NCBI RefSeq assembly: GCF_947507565.1
Contig: NC_089191.1
Span: 310,001 to 374,000, forward strand
Length of the DNA: 64,000 nucleotides
Reading direction: 5' to 3'
Source of the DNA: Oscarella lobularis
Taxonomy: Eukaryota; Porifera; Homoscleromorpha; Homosclerophorida; Oscarellidae
This document shows, one piece after another, positions 12,974 through 27,456 of the stretch. A program made the position numbers and the translations under genes. The notes under the pieces are model-generated. The model was not told the origin of the DNA, did no database searches, and saw nothing but the letters and a program-made list of their open reading frames with translations. Position 1 is the first letter of the stretch. Every line of letters starts with the position of its first letter.

Positions 12974-13164
12974 CCGTAATATATACTACGTCACCAGTCA
13001 TTATACCTTATATGGAATTGCTTCTTAACCACTTTAATTTGGTGTGATACTTTCTCCGATCACCAACACACGAAAACTCATTGGCAGTTTCAACAGAAAC
13101 TTGATTACTGATAGCGAAGCTATAAATATCAAGGTAGTCATGCGCACCTGCAAACAGTTATCAA
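12974..13164. promoter_or_regulatory. Shared divergent promoter: P-Rex and first CRD gene
   Basis: A 191 bp gap separates the P-Rex start (12973, -) from the first CRD gene start (13165, +). It contains a TATA box (TATAAATA at 13121-13128, 37 bp before the ATG) and upstream blocks (GATACTTTCTCC, CATTGGCAGTTT, CAGAAACTTGA) that recur before the other two genes of the array. The TATA box serves the plus-strand gene. Confidence 0.65.
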
Positions 13165-14159
13165 ATGTCTTTGCTCTACTGTTTTATTACGTTCGCTGCG
13201 ACCTATTACCTGCCGCAGACTGTCAATGGACTGGCACATCAGCAGAAGCATGAACCTTACCTAGACGGCGCTGTCTATGACATGGGGCCAAGAAACAAGT
13301 GCGTAGTTTATCCGGTAAAAATGTGCGCAGGCGTTCTCAGCAACAAAACTCGAGTTCCACAATTCTCGGCGTTCATGGCACCCATGGCAGGCAATCTCCT
13401 GCAAGTACACGGCAAGTTGGTTTCACAGTTGGCCACTCGATATCTATCAAAAGAGTGCGCCAACTTTTTCCTCACTTTAGCGTGCCAAATAAGCGCTCAG
13501 CCACTTTGCAACAGCAATAATACTATGGTAACGTTTACACAAGGGGACGGAAAAACGTTTGAAAGGGTAGAGAATTAAATTAATTAGAGCGTCGATTATA
13601 TTATATTTATTAGGATTGCAAACGACTAGCCAAGTGCTTTGAATCTTACTTTCCTTTTGGTAACGGTCTTTGTGGGTTTGCAAGAAAGTGGCCAAACATC
13701 AGCAGCGATGTCAGCTATTCCCTAACAAAATGCAGAACCCCAAACGTGCCCTTGTGTGGAACGAATCCTTACGGATCGACTATGCCCGACTGGCTGGCGA
13801 TGCTCTTGGAGAGAAAGTTTCAAGTATACGCCATAGGGATTCGCACAGTACCCAATATGGAATTGACTAAAGAGGGTCTTTCGTCAATGTATCGGTTAAT
13901 GTGTACGTATCCAACGTGCACGAACGACGGTCGCCTGCAAGGGTATCTTACAAGAGAAAGATGCGAATCCGTAGTCAAACAATGGTACAGTTTAAATTAT
14001 ATATCGAACTACATGTAATCAATATGTGTGTTTAGTATGAAACATTCCACCGACCGTCTAGGAGTACTAAAAGAAGCCCTAGTAGCAATGATTCAGTACA
14101 ACGTGTGTAGTTTTTATCCGAGCGTGACCGACTTCAAGTTTGGTACTATAACTGCCTGA
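13165..14159 (+). CDS. Secreted protein with two frizzled-type CRDs, copy 1
   Basis: Three exons (13165-13566, 13614-13984, 14036-14159) give 298 aa. An N-terminal signal peptide of about 22 residues is followed by cysteine-rich modules and no transmembrane segment, so the product is probably secreted. Module 1: KC-7 residues-C, NKTRVPQ (like the CxxLGYNxTxMPN signature of frizzled CRDs), ...ACQISAQPLC, DCKRLAKC, FGNGLCGFARKWP. Module 2: KC-7 residues-C, GTNPYGSTMPDW, MCTYPTC, ERCESVVKQC, then NVCSFYPS in exon 3. The two modules repeat the same cysteine spacing. Frizzled CRDs bind Wnt lipids, so a Wnt-binding decoy role is conceivable but purely inferred. Exon phases close exactly. A TATA box lies at 13121. 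First of three tandem paralogues; not a family I can name. Confidence 0.82.
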
Positions 14160-14284
14160 GATAGTGTGACTTCAGCGTATTCTAAGAAACTGAGTCAGTA
14201 TGCATGCATCTCGACACTGAGTGAGCGGCGAGTGGCAGACAGGAAATTAAATTAATTATACGAAATTAAGAACGACATTAGCAC

Positions 14285-14430
14285 CTTAACGAGTTACCTG
14301 ATTACTTTCTCCAATTACCAACACGCCCATTGGCAGTTTGACTTTCAGCAGGGAAATTACAACAAAAGCTTGACACCGACCGCGCGATAGCGACGCTATA
14401 AATATCGCGGTAGTCGTGCAACAGTTAATT
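14285..14430 (+). promoter_or_regulatory. Orphan duplicated promoter block
   Basis: This stretch repeats the upstream region of the CRD genes (ACTTTCTCCAATTACC, CCATTGGCAGTTT, CAGCAGGGAAATTACAA, CTTGACACCGACC, TATA box TATAAATA at 14397-14404) but is followed not by a gene but by a second promoter copy. It looks like the remnant of a deleted or incompletely duplicated gene, or a doubled promoter for copy 2. Confidence 0.6.
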
Positions 14431-14603
14431 AAATGGAATTGCTGCTTAGAAACCCCTCTAATTAGTGCGATACTTTCTCCAATTACCTACGAAAATCCCC
14501 CATTGACAGTTTTCAGCAGGGAAATTATAACAGAATCTTGACACCGACCCCTACTATAAATATCATACGCGCGGCACTTGCACGTAGTTAACTCTCCTAA
14601 CAA
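14431..14603 (+). promoter_or_regulatory. Promoter of CRD gene copy 2
   Basis: Contains the array's shared blocks (GATACTTTCTCCAATTACC, CATTGACAGTTTTCAGCAGG, CTTGACACCGACC) and TATA box TATAAATA at 14555-14562, 42 bp before the start codon. TATA-to-ATG distance matches copy 1. Confidence 0.65.
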
Positions 14604-15602
14604 ATGTCTTTGTCTTTGCTCTACTGTTTGATTGCGCTTGCGGTAACCAATTCCCTGTGGTGGGCTGTCAGTGGAAGGACCCCTCAGCAGTACAAACCTT
14701 ATCTAGACGACATCTATGATTTGGGGCCAATAGATAAGTGCGTCGTTTATCCAGTGAAAAGGTGTGCGGGCATTGCCGGTGTCGACAACAAAACGCGAGT
14801 TCCACAGGTCGTAGCGCTCTCAGTGGCACCTGTGACGGATCGCATGTTGCAATGGTTGGATAGGACTACAATGAACGCTCCGCTTTTCCTTACAAAAGAG
14901 TGCAAAGATATTTTCGTCACTACAACGTGCCTCACTAACGCTCAACCGATTTGCAACGACGATAACACAAGGGTAACGTTTACACAAGCTGAAGCAGTCG
15001 AAAAAACATTTGAAAGGGTAGAGAATTAAATTATTCAGAGTACCATTATATGTTTAATTAGGACTGCGTTCAAATGAGCAAGTGCCTCGCACCTTATTTT
15101 CCTAGTGTGGGTAACATATTATGCGGATATCAAAGACTGTGGCCAGTTTTCAGTACTAACGTAAGCTATTCCCTAACAAAATGCAGAGCCCCAAACTTGC
15201 CCATGTGTGGAACGAATCCATACGGATCCACTACGCCCGAATGGATAGCGACGAGCTTGGAGAAAAGGCTTCAAATACTCGCCGTAGCGTCTCGCCTACT
15301 AGCCAACTTGAGATCGATAAAAGAGTTCGTTTCGTCAGTGACTCGAATGGCGTGTACTTATCCAACGTGCACAAACGACGGTCGTCTGCAAGGGTATCTT
15401 ACAAGAGAAAGATGCGAATCCGCAATCAAAATCGGGTACATAATATCGAAATAACAATTAAAGTTACTTCAATATTAGCGTGTTTAGCTTTAAATTTATC
15501 GAAGGCAAACCATCAGCTAACAAAAGACTATTGGAATCACTTTCTGCACTGTTTCAGTACGTGGCATGTAGTGCGTTTCCGAGCGCGGCTTTGGTATACT
15601 AA
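14604..15602 (+). CDS. Secreted protein with two frizzled-type CRDs, copy 2
   Basis: Three exons (14604-15017, 15062-15435, 15488-15602) give 300 aa, with donors at the same places and phases as copy 1. Signal peptide (MSLSLLYCLIALAV...), then module 1 with KCVVYPVKRC, DNKTRVPQ, ECKDIFVTTTC, AQPIC, DCVQMSKC, LWP, and module 2 with KCRAPNLPMC, GTNPYGSTTPEW, ACTYPTC, ERCESAIKIG, and VACSAFPSAA in exon 3. Compared with copies 1 and 3, the codon spanning the exon 2/3 junction encodes Gly instead of Cys (copies 1 and 3 read KQC and KRC), so one module-2 cysteine is lost. Several NxT/NxS sites suggest glycosylation. Function unknown; extracellular Wnt-type ligand binding is a guess from the fold. 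Confidence 0.82.
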
Positions 15603-15643
15603 AACATGCAAACGAATGTAGCGCGGCGTCGTTTTCGATTTCT

Positions 15644-15649
15644 AATAAA
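15644..15649 (+). terminator. Poly(A) signal, CRD gene copy 2
   Basis: AATAAA 42 nt after the copy 2 stop, in the same context (TTTCTAATAAA) as after copy 3. Confidence 0.65.
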
Positions 15650-15654
15650 GGCAC

Positions 15655-15775
15655 GGCTATAAGTCTGATCTCCGTCTTTGCTCGCGAATGACGCATGCAC
15701 GCGCGCAGGCGACGCTTTTTCTCCGCGATTTTTCGCCTGCTTGCGACTTCGAAAGCGCGCACGCGTGCTTACGTA
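15655..15775 (-). pseudogene. Relic of P-Rex first exon in the tandem duplication
   Basis: On the minus strand this resembles the first coding exon of P-Rex (12973-12761): shared words include GCTCGCGAATGACGCA, GACGCTTTTTCTCC and AGCGC(G)CACGCGTGCT, and a reading frame gives EKKRRLRACMRHSRAKTEI, compared with [19 protein letters not shown] in P-Rex. The fragment has indels and no continuation into further DH exons. Its distance to the copy 3 start codon (about 187 bp) equals the distance from the real P-Rex start to copy 1 (192 bp), so it was carried along when the shared-promoter unit was duplicated. Confidence 0.75.
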
Positions 15776-15796
15776 TACGGTAATTTTACCTTAAAT

Positions 15797-15946
15797 GTTA
15801 AATGGTGCTACTTGGAATTTCTCTGATTACTCACACACGAAAATCAGTTGACAGTTTCAGCAGGGAAACTACAATAGAAACTTGACTCTGATAGTGAATT
15901 ATAATAAATACCGCCGCGGGGGTCGCGTATACGCACTATCATTCAA
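15797..15946 (+). promoter_or_regulatory. Promoter of CRD gene copy 3
   Basis: Shared blocks (CACACGAAAATCAGTTGACAGTTT, CAGCAGGGAAACTACAA split by few changes, AACTTGACTCTGATAG) with a degenerate TATA region (TATAATAAATA about 15899-15909) 40 bp before the ATG. Cited block lengths are approximate; the first was read as two adjoining words. Confidence 0.55.
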
Positions 15947-16924
15947 ATGTCTTTGCTCTACGGTCTCATTGCGCTTGCGGCGATCTATTCCCTGCCGCAG
16001 GCTGCCAACTTGAAATTTCCTCAGGAGAAGTATGAACCTTACTTAGACGGCGCTGCCTATGACCTGGGGCCAAGAGACAAGTGCGTAGTTTTTCCGGTGA
16101 AAAAGTGCGCAGGCATTGTCGGCAACAAAACGCGAGTTCCGCAATTCTCAGCGTTCCTGTCGGCTAGGATAGATCATGAAATGGAACTAATGAACAGGAC
16201 TATAGGAACAGCTCCATTTCTATCAAAAGAGTGCAAGGACTTTGTTGTCAGCAATATATGCCTCGCTCACGCTCAACCGATTTGCAACAACGATAACACC
16301 AGGGTAACGTATACAAAAGCGGACGGAAAAACGTTTGAAAGGGTAGAGAATTAATTAATTAAAGCGTCGACTATATTATATTTAATTAATTAGGACTGCA
16401 GACGATGGTTCAAGTGCTTTGAACGTATCCTTCCTCTTGGTAACTTTTGCAGAATTCGAAGACTGTGGCCGGAGATAAGTAGCAACGTAAGCTATTCCCT
16501 AACAAAATGCAGAGCCCCAAACGTGCCCATGTGTGGAACAAATCCTTACGGATCGACTATGCCCGAATGGCTGGCGGTGAACTTGGAAACAAAGATTCAA
16601 GTATTCGTCGTACAGCTTAGCAAAATAGCCGACATGGGACTGACTAAAAACGGGTGTCTTTCGTCAGTGCTTCGGTTAACGTGTACTTATCCAACGTGCA
16701 CAAACGACGGTCGTCTGCAAGGGTATCTTACAAGAGAAAGATGCGAATCCCTATTCAAACGCTGGTACTATATAGGCAATAACAATTAATTAAAATTGCT
16801 TCAATATTAGCGCGTGTTTAGCTTAGAGCCCATCGGCGGTTATCGACAGCTAAAAGAAACCGTCGTGGCAGTGGTTCAGTATATCGGATGTAGTCATTTT
16901 CCTAGCGCGGCTTCGGTATACTAA
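15947..16924 (+). CDS. Secreted protein with two frizzled-type CRDs, copy 3
   Basis: Three exons (15947-16342, 16394-16764, 16822-16924) give 289 aa. Signal peptide (MSLLYGLIALAAIYSLPQA), module 1 with KCVVFPVKKC, NKTRVPQ, ECKDFVVSNIC, AQPIC, DCRRWFKC, FCRIRRLWP; module 2 with KCRAPNVPMC, GTNPYGSTMPEW, TCTYPTC, ERCESLFKRC, IGCSHFPSAAS. It is closest to copy 1 in exon 1 and to copy 2 at the C terminus (PSAA..VY ending). The segment TNDGRLQGYLTRERCES is nearly identical at the DNA level in all three genes, pointing to recent duplication or gene conversion. Preceded by a P-Rex exon relic. Confidence 0.82.
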
Positions 16925-16965
16925 AAAATTTAAAAACGAGTGTAGCGGCGTTGCTTTTGATTTCT

Positions 16966-16971
16966 AATAAA
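16966..16971 (+). terminator. Poly(A) signal, CRD gene copy 3
   Basis: AATAAA 42 nt after the copy 3 stop, in the same TTTCTAATAAA context as after copy 2. Confidence 0.65.
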
Positions 16972-17147
16972 ATCCTTACTATCAATCGTTCAGTGATCAA
17001 CTTATATTTCACTTAGTTAATTATTCAACTGAACTCTCAAACTCAGTAGTGGGTGTGTCCATAACAAATCAACAAGAAAACTAACGCTATCATTATTAGA
17101 AATCTCGCGCCGAATTTACACTAGGCGGAAAAAAACCCTCGATTTTT

Positions 17148-22205
<5,058 letters not shown>

Positions 22206-22485
22206 TCTTTCGACAAATCGACGAACGAATCGACTGAGAGAATCGCGTGTCACCGCGAAACCGGGGAAACGGGAGGCTTGGCAATCGATACGACAATCGA
22301 GGCGATGGCGATCGCACTTGAAACGAGTCCGTGCGACGCGACACGGCGCGTAAACGCCAAAAACGGGACGAGGGGGAAACGAAATGGAACGAGTGGTAAT
22401 AGGAACGAGGACCCGTATTAGGGCGTGGCATTCCATTGTATTTTCGCGTGTTCGAACAGTTTATAATTAGTACTGATTATCGTAA

Positions 22486-23214
22486 TCACTTCGATGCGAG
22501 ACGATCGAGCAACCAATCGGCCTAGAGTAGGAAAAAAGCGCGGCGGCGCCGCCCCCCCTTGAAGCACTCCAAATTCATTCATCGCCATAAATATAATTAC
22601 CGTGACGAACCAAAGGGAGTTGGGTCTATAGGCGAGACGCGAGAAAAAGCCCATTTGATCGGGAGGATAAATGGCGTGTAGATGCAAGTGCTGCACCGTG
22701 TTGAAAGGGGGCCAATGAAAGCCGTATCTGTGAGAGAGATCACAGACTTCGTGTTTGTCTTCCCCAAGGGAACGCGCTACCTGGCTGCTTCCGGGTCGCC
22801 ACCCCGCTTTCCCACGACACTTTTAGCCACCTCTAACAGCTCTTCCACTGTGTCGAAACAGAACGAAACGGCTTTCTAGTCATCGTCGCGGTCGCGGGGG
22901 GAGAGGGAGGGGCGGGGCGCAGTCTCGATATGTACCTTACCTAAGTCTCTGTCGGCCGAACCGGCGAGACTCTTGGGATTTCCTACGTGTCTCTTCGGAA
23001 CGACGAGATAATGATGCTCGGCTGCCGGTCTAATGTCTCTAAAAGCGACGAAATTGTCGTCCTAAATGAGACCGCGCTTTGGGACTACTCTTCTGTTGCC
23101 TAAGCGCGATTTCCTTCTGACGTCATAGAGTAATTCACTTTTGTCGTCGCGCCCAGACGCAATTCTACAGAACGTACAACGACGATCGATTTCGCTGCTG
23201 GGTTGCTCAGCCAT
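22486..23214 (-). CDS. HINT3: HINT3-like histidine triad protein
   Basis: Adenosine phosphoramidase/AMP-lysine hydrolase of the HIT superfamily. Five exons on the minus strand. Start MAEQPSSEIDRRCTFCRIASG at 23214 (the HINT3-type CxFCRI zinc-region start), then DDNFVAFRDIRPAAEHHYLVV, PKRHVGN, VEELLEVAKSVV, and RYGFHWPPFNTVQ followed by the catalytic triad HLHLHAIYP, then PDQMGFFSRLAYRPNSLWFVT and a final short exon ADWLLDRLASK ending at 22486. The exon that joins to VEELLEV uses acceptor CGACACAG inside a longer open stretch. Lies between FAK and the ETS gene, head to head with the latter. Confidence 0.92.
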
Positions 23215-23521
23215 TGATATCAAACGAAGAACTAATCGGTTCGTTTCGATATGGTTTCGAAGTACAGAAGTCGCATTTGACAAATTAGCATTATTAGCGC
23301 CGCCGAAATTTCCCTTCTCCCCCTATCTCGCATCGAACCAACCACGTGCGCGAATCCCCCACACTTCTGACGTCACGAAAGCACCCGGAAGCGAATGTTA
23401 CTGCGCAGTTCCGGCCAATCGGGCGCAACTCCTCGCCGCGACCGCCTCGCCGTCAACGAGCCCCTCGATCATCGTCCCACAGCCTATTCGTTTCAATTAT
23501 CGCCTCGATCGACACAGGAAA
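23215..23521. promoter_or_regulatory. Divergent promoter region HINT3/ETS gene
   Basis: 307 bp between opposed start codons. Contains CACTTCTGACGTCACGAAAG near 23361 (a full TGACGTCA) and CCGGAAGC near 23385, a GGAA-type ETS-binding word. No TATA box. An ETS gene controlled by its own product would fit, but that is only inference. Confidence 0.45.
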
Positions 23522-26500
23522 ATGAATCCGTACGCGTCGAACGAAGCGGCGACGGCCGCCGCGGCCGCAGCGGCAGCCGCAGCCGCCTCCGCCTCCGTTC
23601 CACCTCTATCGGCCGAACAGCAAGCACGAGGTAAGACTACGATCGACTCTACACCCATACGCACGCATACGCACACACGGAAGGCGGATGTAGGCAAAGA
23701 GCGCGTGGCCCCTTTCGCGAGACTCTCCCTCTCGGGCTTCCTTGCGACACCGAGACGCGATACGAGAGGCGGAGCTTCCGGCGCATCAATTTACCGATGA
23801 GACGAAACGCGTCGCGATCGCGGAGACTTCGTTACGTGGAGGGCGTGGCGGAAGCGTTGCGGAGCCGCTCTTTCTCTTTATCGATCGCGTTCGCTACTTT
23901 TTTGCGACGATTTCGCGACGTTGGTGTTGCGAAACGATCGCGCGTTCGCCCGCGCGTCCGCCTCGTTTTTCGATTTGGCAGCGGCGGAGGCGGCGGTGCC
24001 CAAGTTGTGATCGCGCCCACTCTTTATTCTGCCCCCCCATCACGTGCTCGCTTCGTTTCACTTCCTTGTTCGATCACGTGCGCTATTCAGGGGATCCGCC
24101 TCTTCCGCATTCCGGGCACTCCTACTTAGCGCTATATCGTTATTAATTAGGTATGGATTTCGTGTCGGGTCCCGGACAACCTCGTCTTCAGCTCTGGCAA
24201 TTTCTACTTGAAATTTTGAATAAGGAAGAGTTTGGGTCTATCATACGATGGACGGGAGTCGAACCGGGCGAATTCAAAGTCATAGAAACGGAAGAAGTGG
24301 CGCGATTGTGGGGTCTTCGCAAGGGCAGACCCAACATGAACTACGACAAATTGAGTCGTTCTCTCAGGTACATCTAAAAATAAAATTGAATTTCGAGAGA
24401 GAGGGGCGGATTAATACTATTTATCCTTAGATATTACTATGATAAGGGGATCCTGGAGAAAGTTCCTGGACAGCGTCTCGTCTACAAATTCGATTCAGAT
24501 TTGAAAAATCGACAGGAACAATTCGCTCGTCTTCCGCGCACGCCCTCGGAAGTTTCCTCAACCCCAACGACTCCTCTAACACCCATGTCACCATTTCTCA
24601 TGGGAGGAAGTGCAGCCAATATAGCAGGTAAAATAAAAACAGAGAAAACTAATAATTAAATAATCACGTGATATATTAGACTCTCGATTCCGCATGGTTC
24701 ACTTGAGCCCTCCACCCAAAAAGGCCAAACTATCTCAAAGTAAACAACACGTAAATAAATATTTAATTACTTATATATTTTTTAGGTGCTACTCCCCAGG
24801 ATGTGGAAGCTCGTAGTCCGGAAGCAGCGAGGATTTACGAAAAGGCTCTCGCCGAAGGCCAAAAGACGATGCGACGCGCGCGACTTTTTCTCTTTGGGCC
24901 TCCGCGTAGCGGAAAGACGTCATTGAAACGCGCGCTACTCGGCCAGCTGTTCAATCCAATGGAAGAGAGCACTGTCGCCGTCGAATGTTCGACGAATGCG
25001 TGCGTTATCGAACCAGAGCAGAGAAGACCTTGGAAGGTGAGAACAATCCGGGAAACGCCTCCAATAAATATCCTAAATATTATGCGTATCAGACACGTGA
25101 TCAGCGCGCATTCAAAACGCGCGAATACGAGAAAGAAATCGCGAAATACGTCGCGAAAGAATTGAAAAAGAAACGCGGCGGCGCGGATCCACCGATTGCC
25201 ATGGAAACAACCAAGGAATCCGCCTCTCCAGCACCGATCCCGGAAGACATCGTTACTCGAATTGTTACAGCGTTGCGCACGCAGGATTCGACGTCGACGT
25301 CATCGGCATTGGCAACGGCTCGCAATGAGGATCAAACAGTGATCAATATCTGGGATATGGGAGGTCAAGCGTTGCATCGCGTCCTTCAGACGTCGCTCTA
25401 CACAAATCGCGCCATCTACGCACTCGTCGTCGACGTTTCGCTCGATTTCGACGCGCCTGCGCCGTCCCACTTCGTCCAGGGTAACCGTGACGTCATCCTG
25501 GATGAAAATAAAGGCGAAACCTATTTGGATCAAATCGTGCAAAACGTCGACGCCGTCTATTCGGCGACGAGCGGCGATGGCGACGACGAACATCCCGTCA
25601 TCATCGTCGTCGGCACGCGAAAAGATAAAATTACAAACCCGGATGTCGTCAAAGAGAAGTGGGTTCATCTGAGCGAAGCGTTTTCGAAGAAACCCTACGC
25701 ATCCTGGATATCTACTTACGTCGTTGTCAATTTGACGACGCGCGACGACGAGGGCGTGGAGGACATCCGGGTCATCGTCGACGAAATGACGCGACGTCAT
25801 TTCGCTGTGGACGTTCCGTTTCGTTGGATGAAATTCGACAAGGCAATGGACACGGTTCGACGTCAAAACGTCTTCTACGCGACTCTCGACGACGTAGCGC
25901 GCATCGCCGCCGACGAATGCGGCGTCACTGACAAAACGGAAGTGACGTCAATGCTGACGTATTATCACGATCAGGGTCTTCTTCTTCACTATCGTCGCTG
26001 CGTGCAATTGGGCGACATCATCGTCACGAAACCTCAATGGCTCATAGGCGCAATCAAACGTCTACTCGAAATTCATCTTCCTATTCAAGGTAGCGCTGGA
26101 AGCGGGAACGGTTCAGGTGATTCCTCTAATACGGGAAACGCGGGTGATACGGGGCCTTTTCAAGACTCCTGGCAACGTCTTCACGCTGAAGGCGTTCTAG
26201 AAGAGAGTCTCATCGACCACGTATGGTCCGATTACGCTCGGAATAAGTTGCTCCTATTGGCTATAGCCGAGCAAATGGATCTCGTCGCGCCGCGCTTGCA
26301 GCGCGACGGGACCACGCCCACCGCCTATTACATGCCCGCCATGTTGCACATCAAACCCGATCACGAGGAATTTTGCGAATCGCTTTCCGCCGAACGCGAT
26401 TCCGAAGTCCTCGCGTTTCGTTTCCATGGCGACATGCACGTGCCGCTGGATTTTTTCAGTCGGCTTCTCGTGCGTTGTCTTCAATTGTGCCCCTTTCATC

Positions 26501-27209
26501 CGGGTCTATTCCGCACGTGCGCGCGCTTCGAATTCGATTCAGATCATGACCTCGTCCTATTGGCGTGTCGCGATCACATCAAATTCGTCGTGCAGGGAAC
26601 CCAATACGGGGCCCCACCTCAAGCGAGTCGGCCTTCCGCCTCCGTATGCATGGAAATCTTACGCTTTCTCCTTGCTACGATGAACGAGCTGCAACGTCAA
26701 TGGATGCCCGGATTGAAATTCGAGTTAGCAGCGCGACACCCCAATGCACCTACACAAGGAAAGAGTGAGTGGATTCAATTGCCCAATACCAAGGATTCAG
26801 ATTGGGTAGCAAAGCGAAAAATACCCACTAACGAAGAGGATTCTGACCCCGTTGTCCCTAGCAACGCTTTGCTTCTTTGGTTTGAGGTAAAAACTACCGA
26901 CTTCCGGGTTAATCAATTATTTATTTATTCTACTAGAACCCGGAAATGGATCGGAAGAATTTGTCTAATGAGGTGCAAATTGGTTTGGCGCAGCGTTTTG
27001 ATCGTTTGCAAGATGCCGGTAAATGTTGGCGTCTCCTAGCAACCTATCTCGGTTTTAGTCACTCGGAAATTCGTGAGCTCTCGTTTGTTGAGTCGTCGCC
27101 CACTTTGGCGATGCTCAACGCGTGGGCGCAGCGCGAAATGAGTTCTTTAGAGAGACTAAAGGAGAAAGTGAAGCTTCTCGGCTCGGATGAGCTTTTGGAT
27201 TGCCTCTGA
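23522..27209 (+). CDS. ETS domain fused to Roc-type GTPase and death domain
   Basis: Seven exons (23522-23630, 24151-24367, 24431-24627, 24680-24739, 24786-25036, 25093-26886, 26937-27209) total 2901 nt, 966 aa, with every phase closing. Residues 1-36 are alanine-rich. Residues about 46-131 are an ETS DNA-binding domain ([67 protein letters not shown]). A Pro/Thr-rich linker with a PPKKAK basic patch follows. From about 195 comes [12 protein letters not shown], the P-loop GPPRSGKT (about 232), switch II WDMGGQ (about 366), GTRKDK as the G4-like motif, a COR-like region, and a C-terminal death domain ([16 protein letters not shown]; 877-966). In its own frame the GTPase part has no ATG before the P-loop-adjacent Met, because an in-frame stop precedes the acceptor of exon 5, so it needs an upstream exon. 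Either a true fusion or two closely packed genes sharing a splice; no known protein with this order comes to mind. Confidence 0.72.
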
Positions 27210-27378
27210 TTTGATTTTTGCTATGATTCTTCAATGACAGTGTTTGTTTCGTTTTTTTTCCCTGTAGCGTCTTTTTTTCAGTCTTGCTTGCTAATTTTCT
27301 GTTGTGTGACAGGTGATTCTCACTGCCCGCTCTATTTTTGTAAACCGATTGCATACTGTATGAATGAATGAATTGAGT

Positions 27379-27440
27379 GAGTGCGCGCGCGCGCGCAACT
27401 CGTTGGCCTTGACGACAAGGAATTGAGTGTGCGCGCGCTA
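27379..27440. repeat. (GC)n-containing repeated motif upstream of DSCC1
   Basis: AATTGAGTGAGTGCGCGCGCGCGCGC is followed about 47 bp later by AATTGAGTGTGCGCGCGC, a near repeat in the short gap before the DSCC1 start. Alternating purine-pyrimidine tracts such as these can adopt Z-DNA; functional meaning is unknown. Confidence 0.5.
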
Positions 27441-27456
27441 TCGCCACCCGCGAGAA

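Noticed and set aside
12446-12979. 177-codon plus-strand frame opposite P-Rex exons 1-2
   Set aside because: It is antisense to clear DH-domain exons with intron signals on the minus strand; GC-rich coding strands here often leave an open mirror frame.
23141-23521. Upstream extension of the ETS gene's first exon
   Set aside because: The frame is open but overlaps HINT3's first exon on the other strand and shows no similarity; start at MNPYASNEA preferred.
25300-25866. 188-codon minus-strand frame inside the GTPase exon
   Set aside because: Mirror frame of a well-supported Roc/COR coding exon; no domain or conserved motif.
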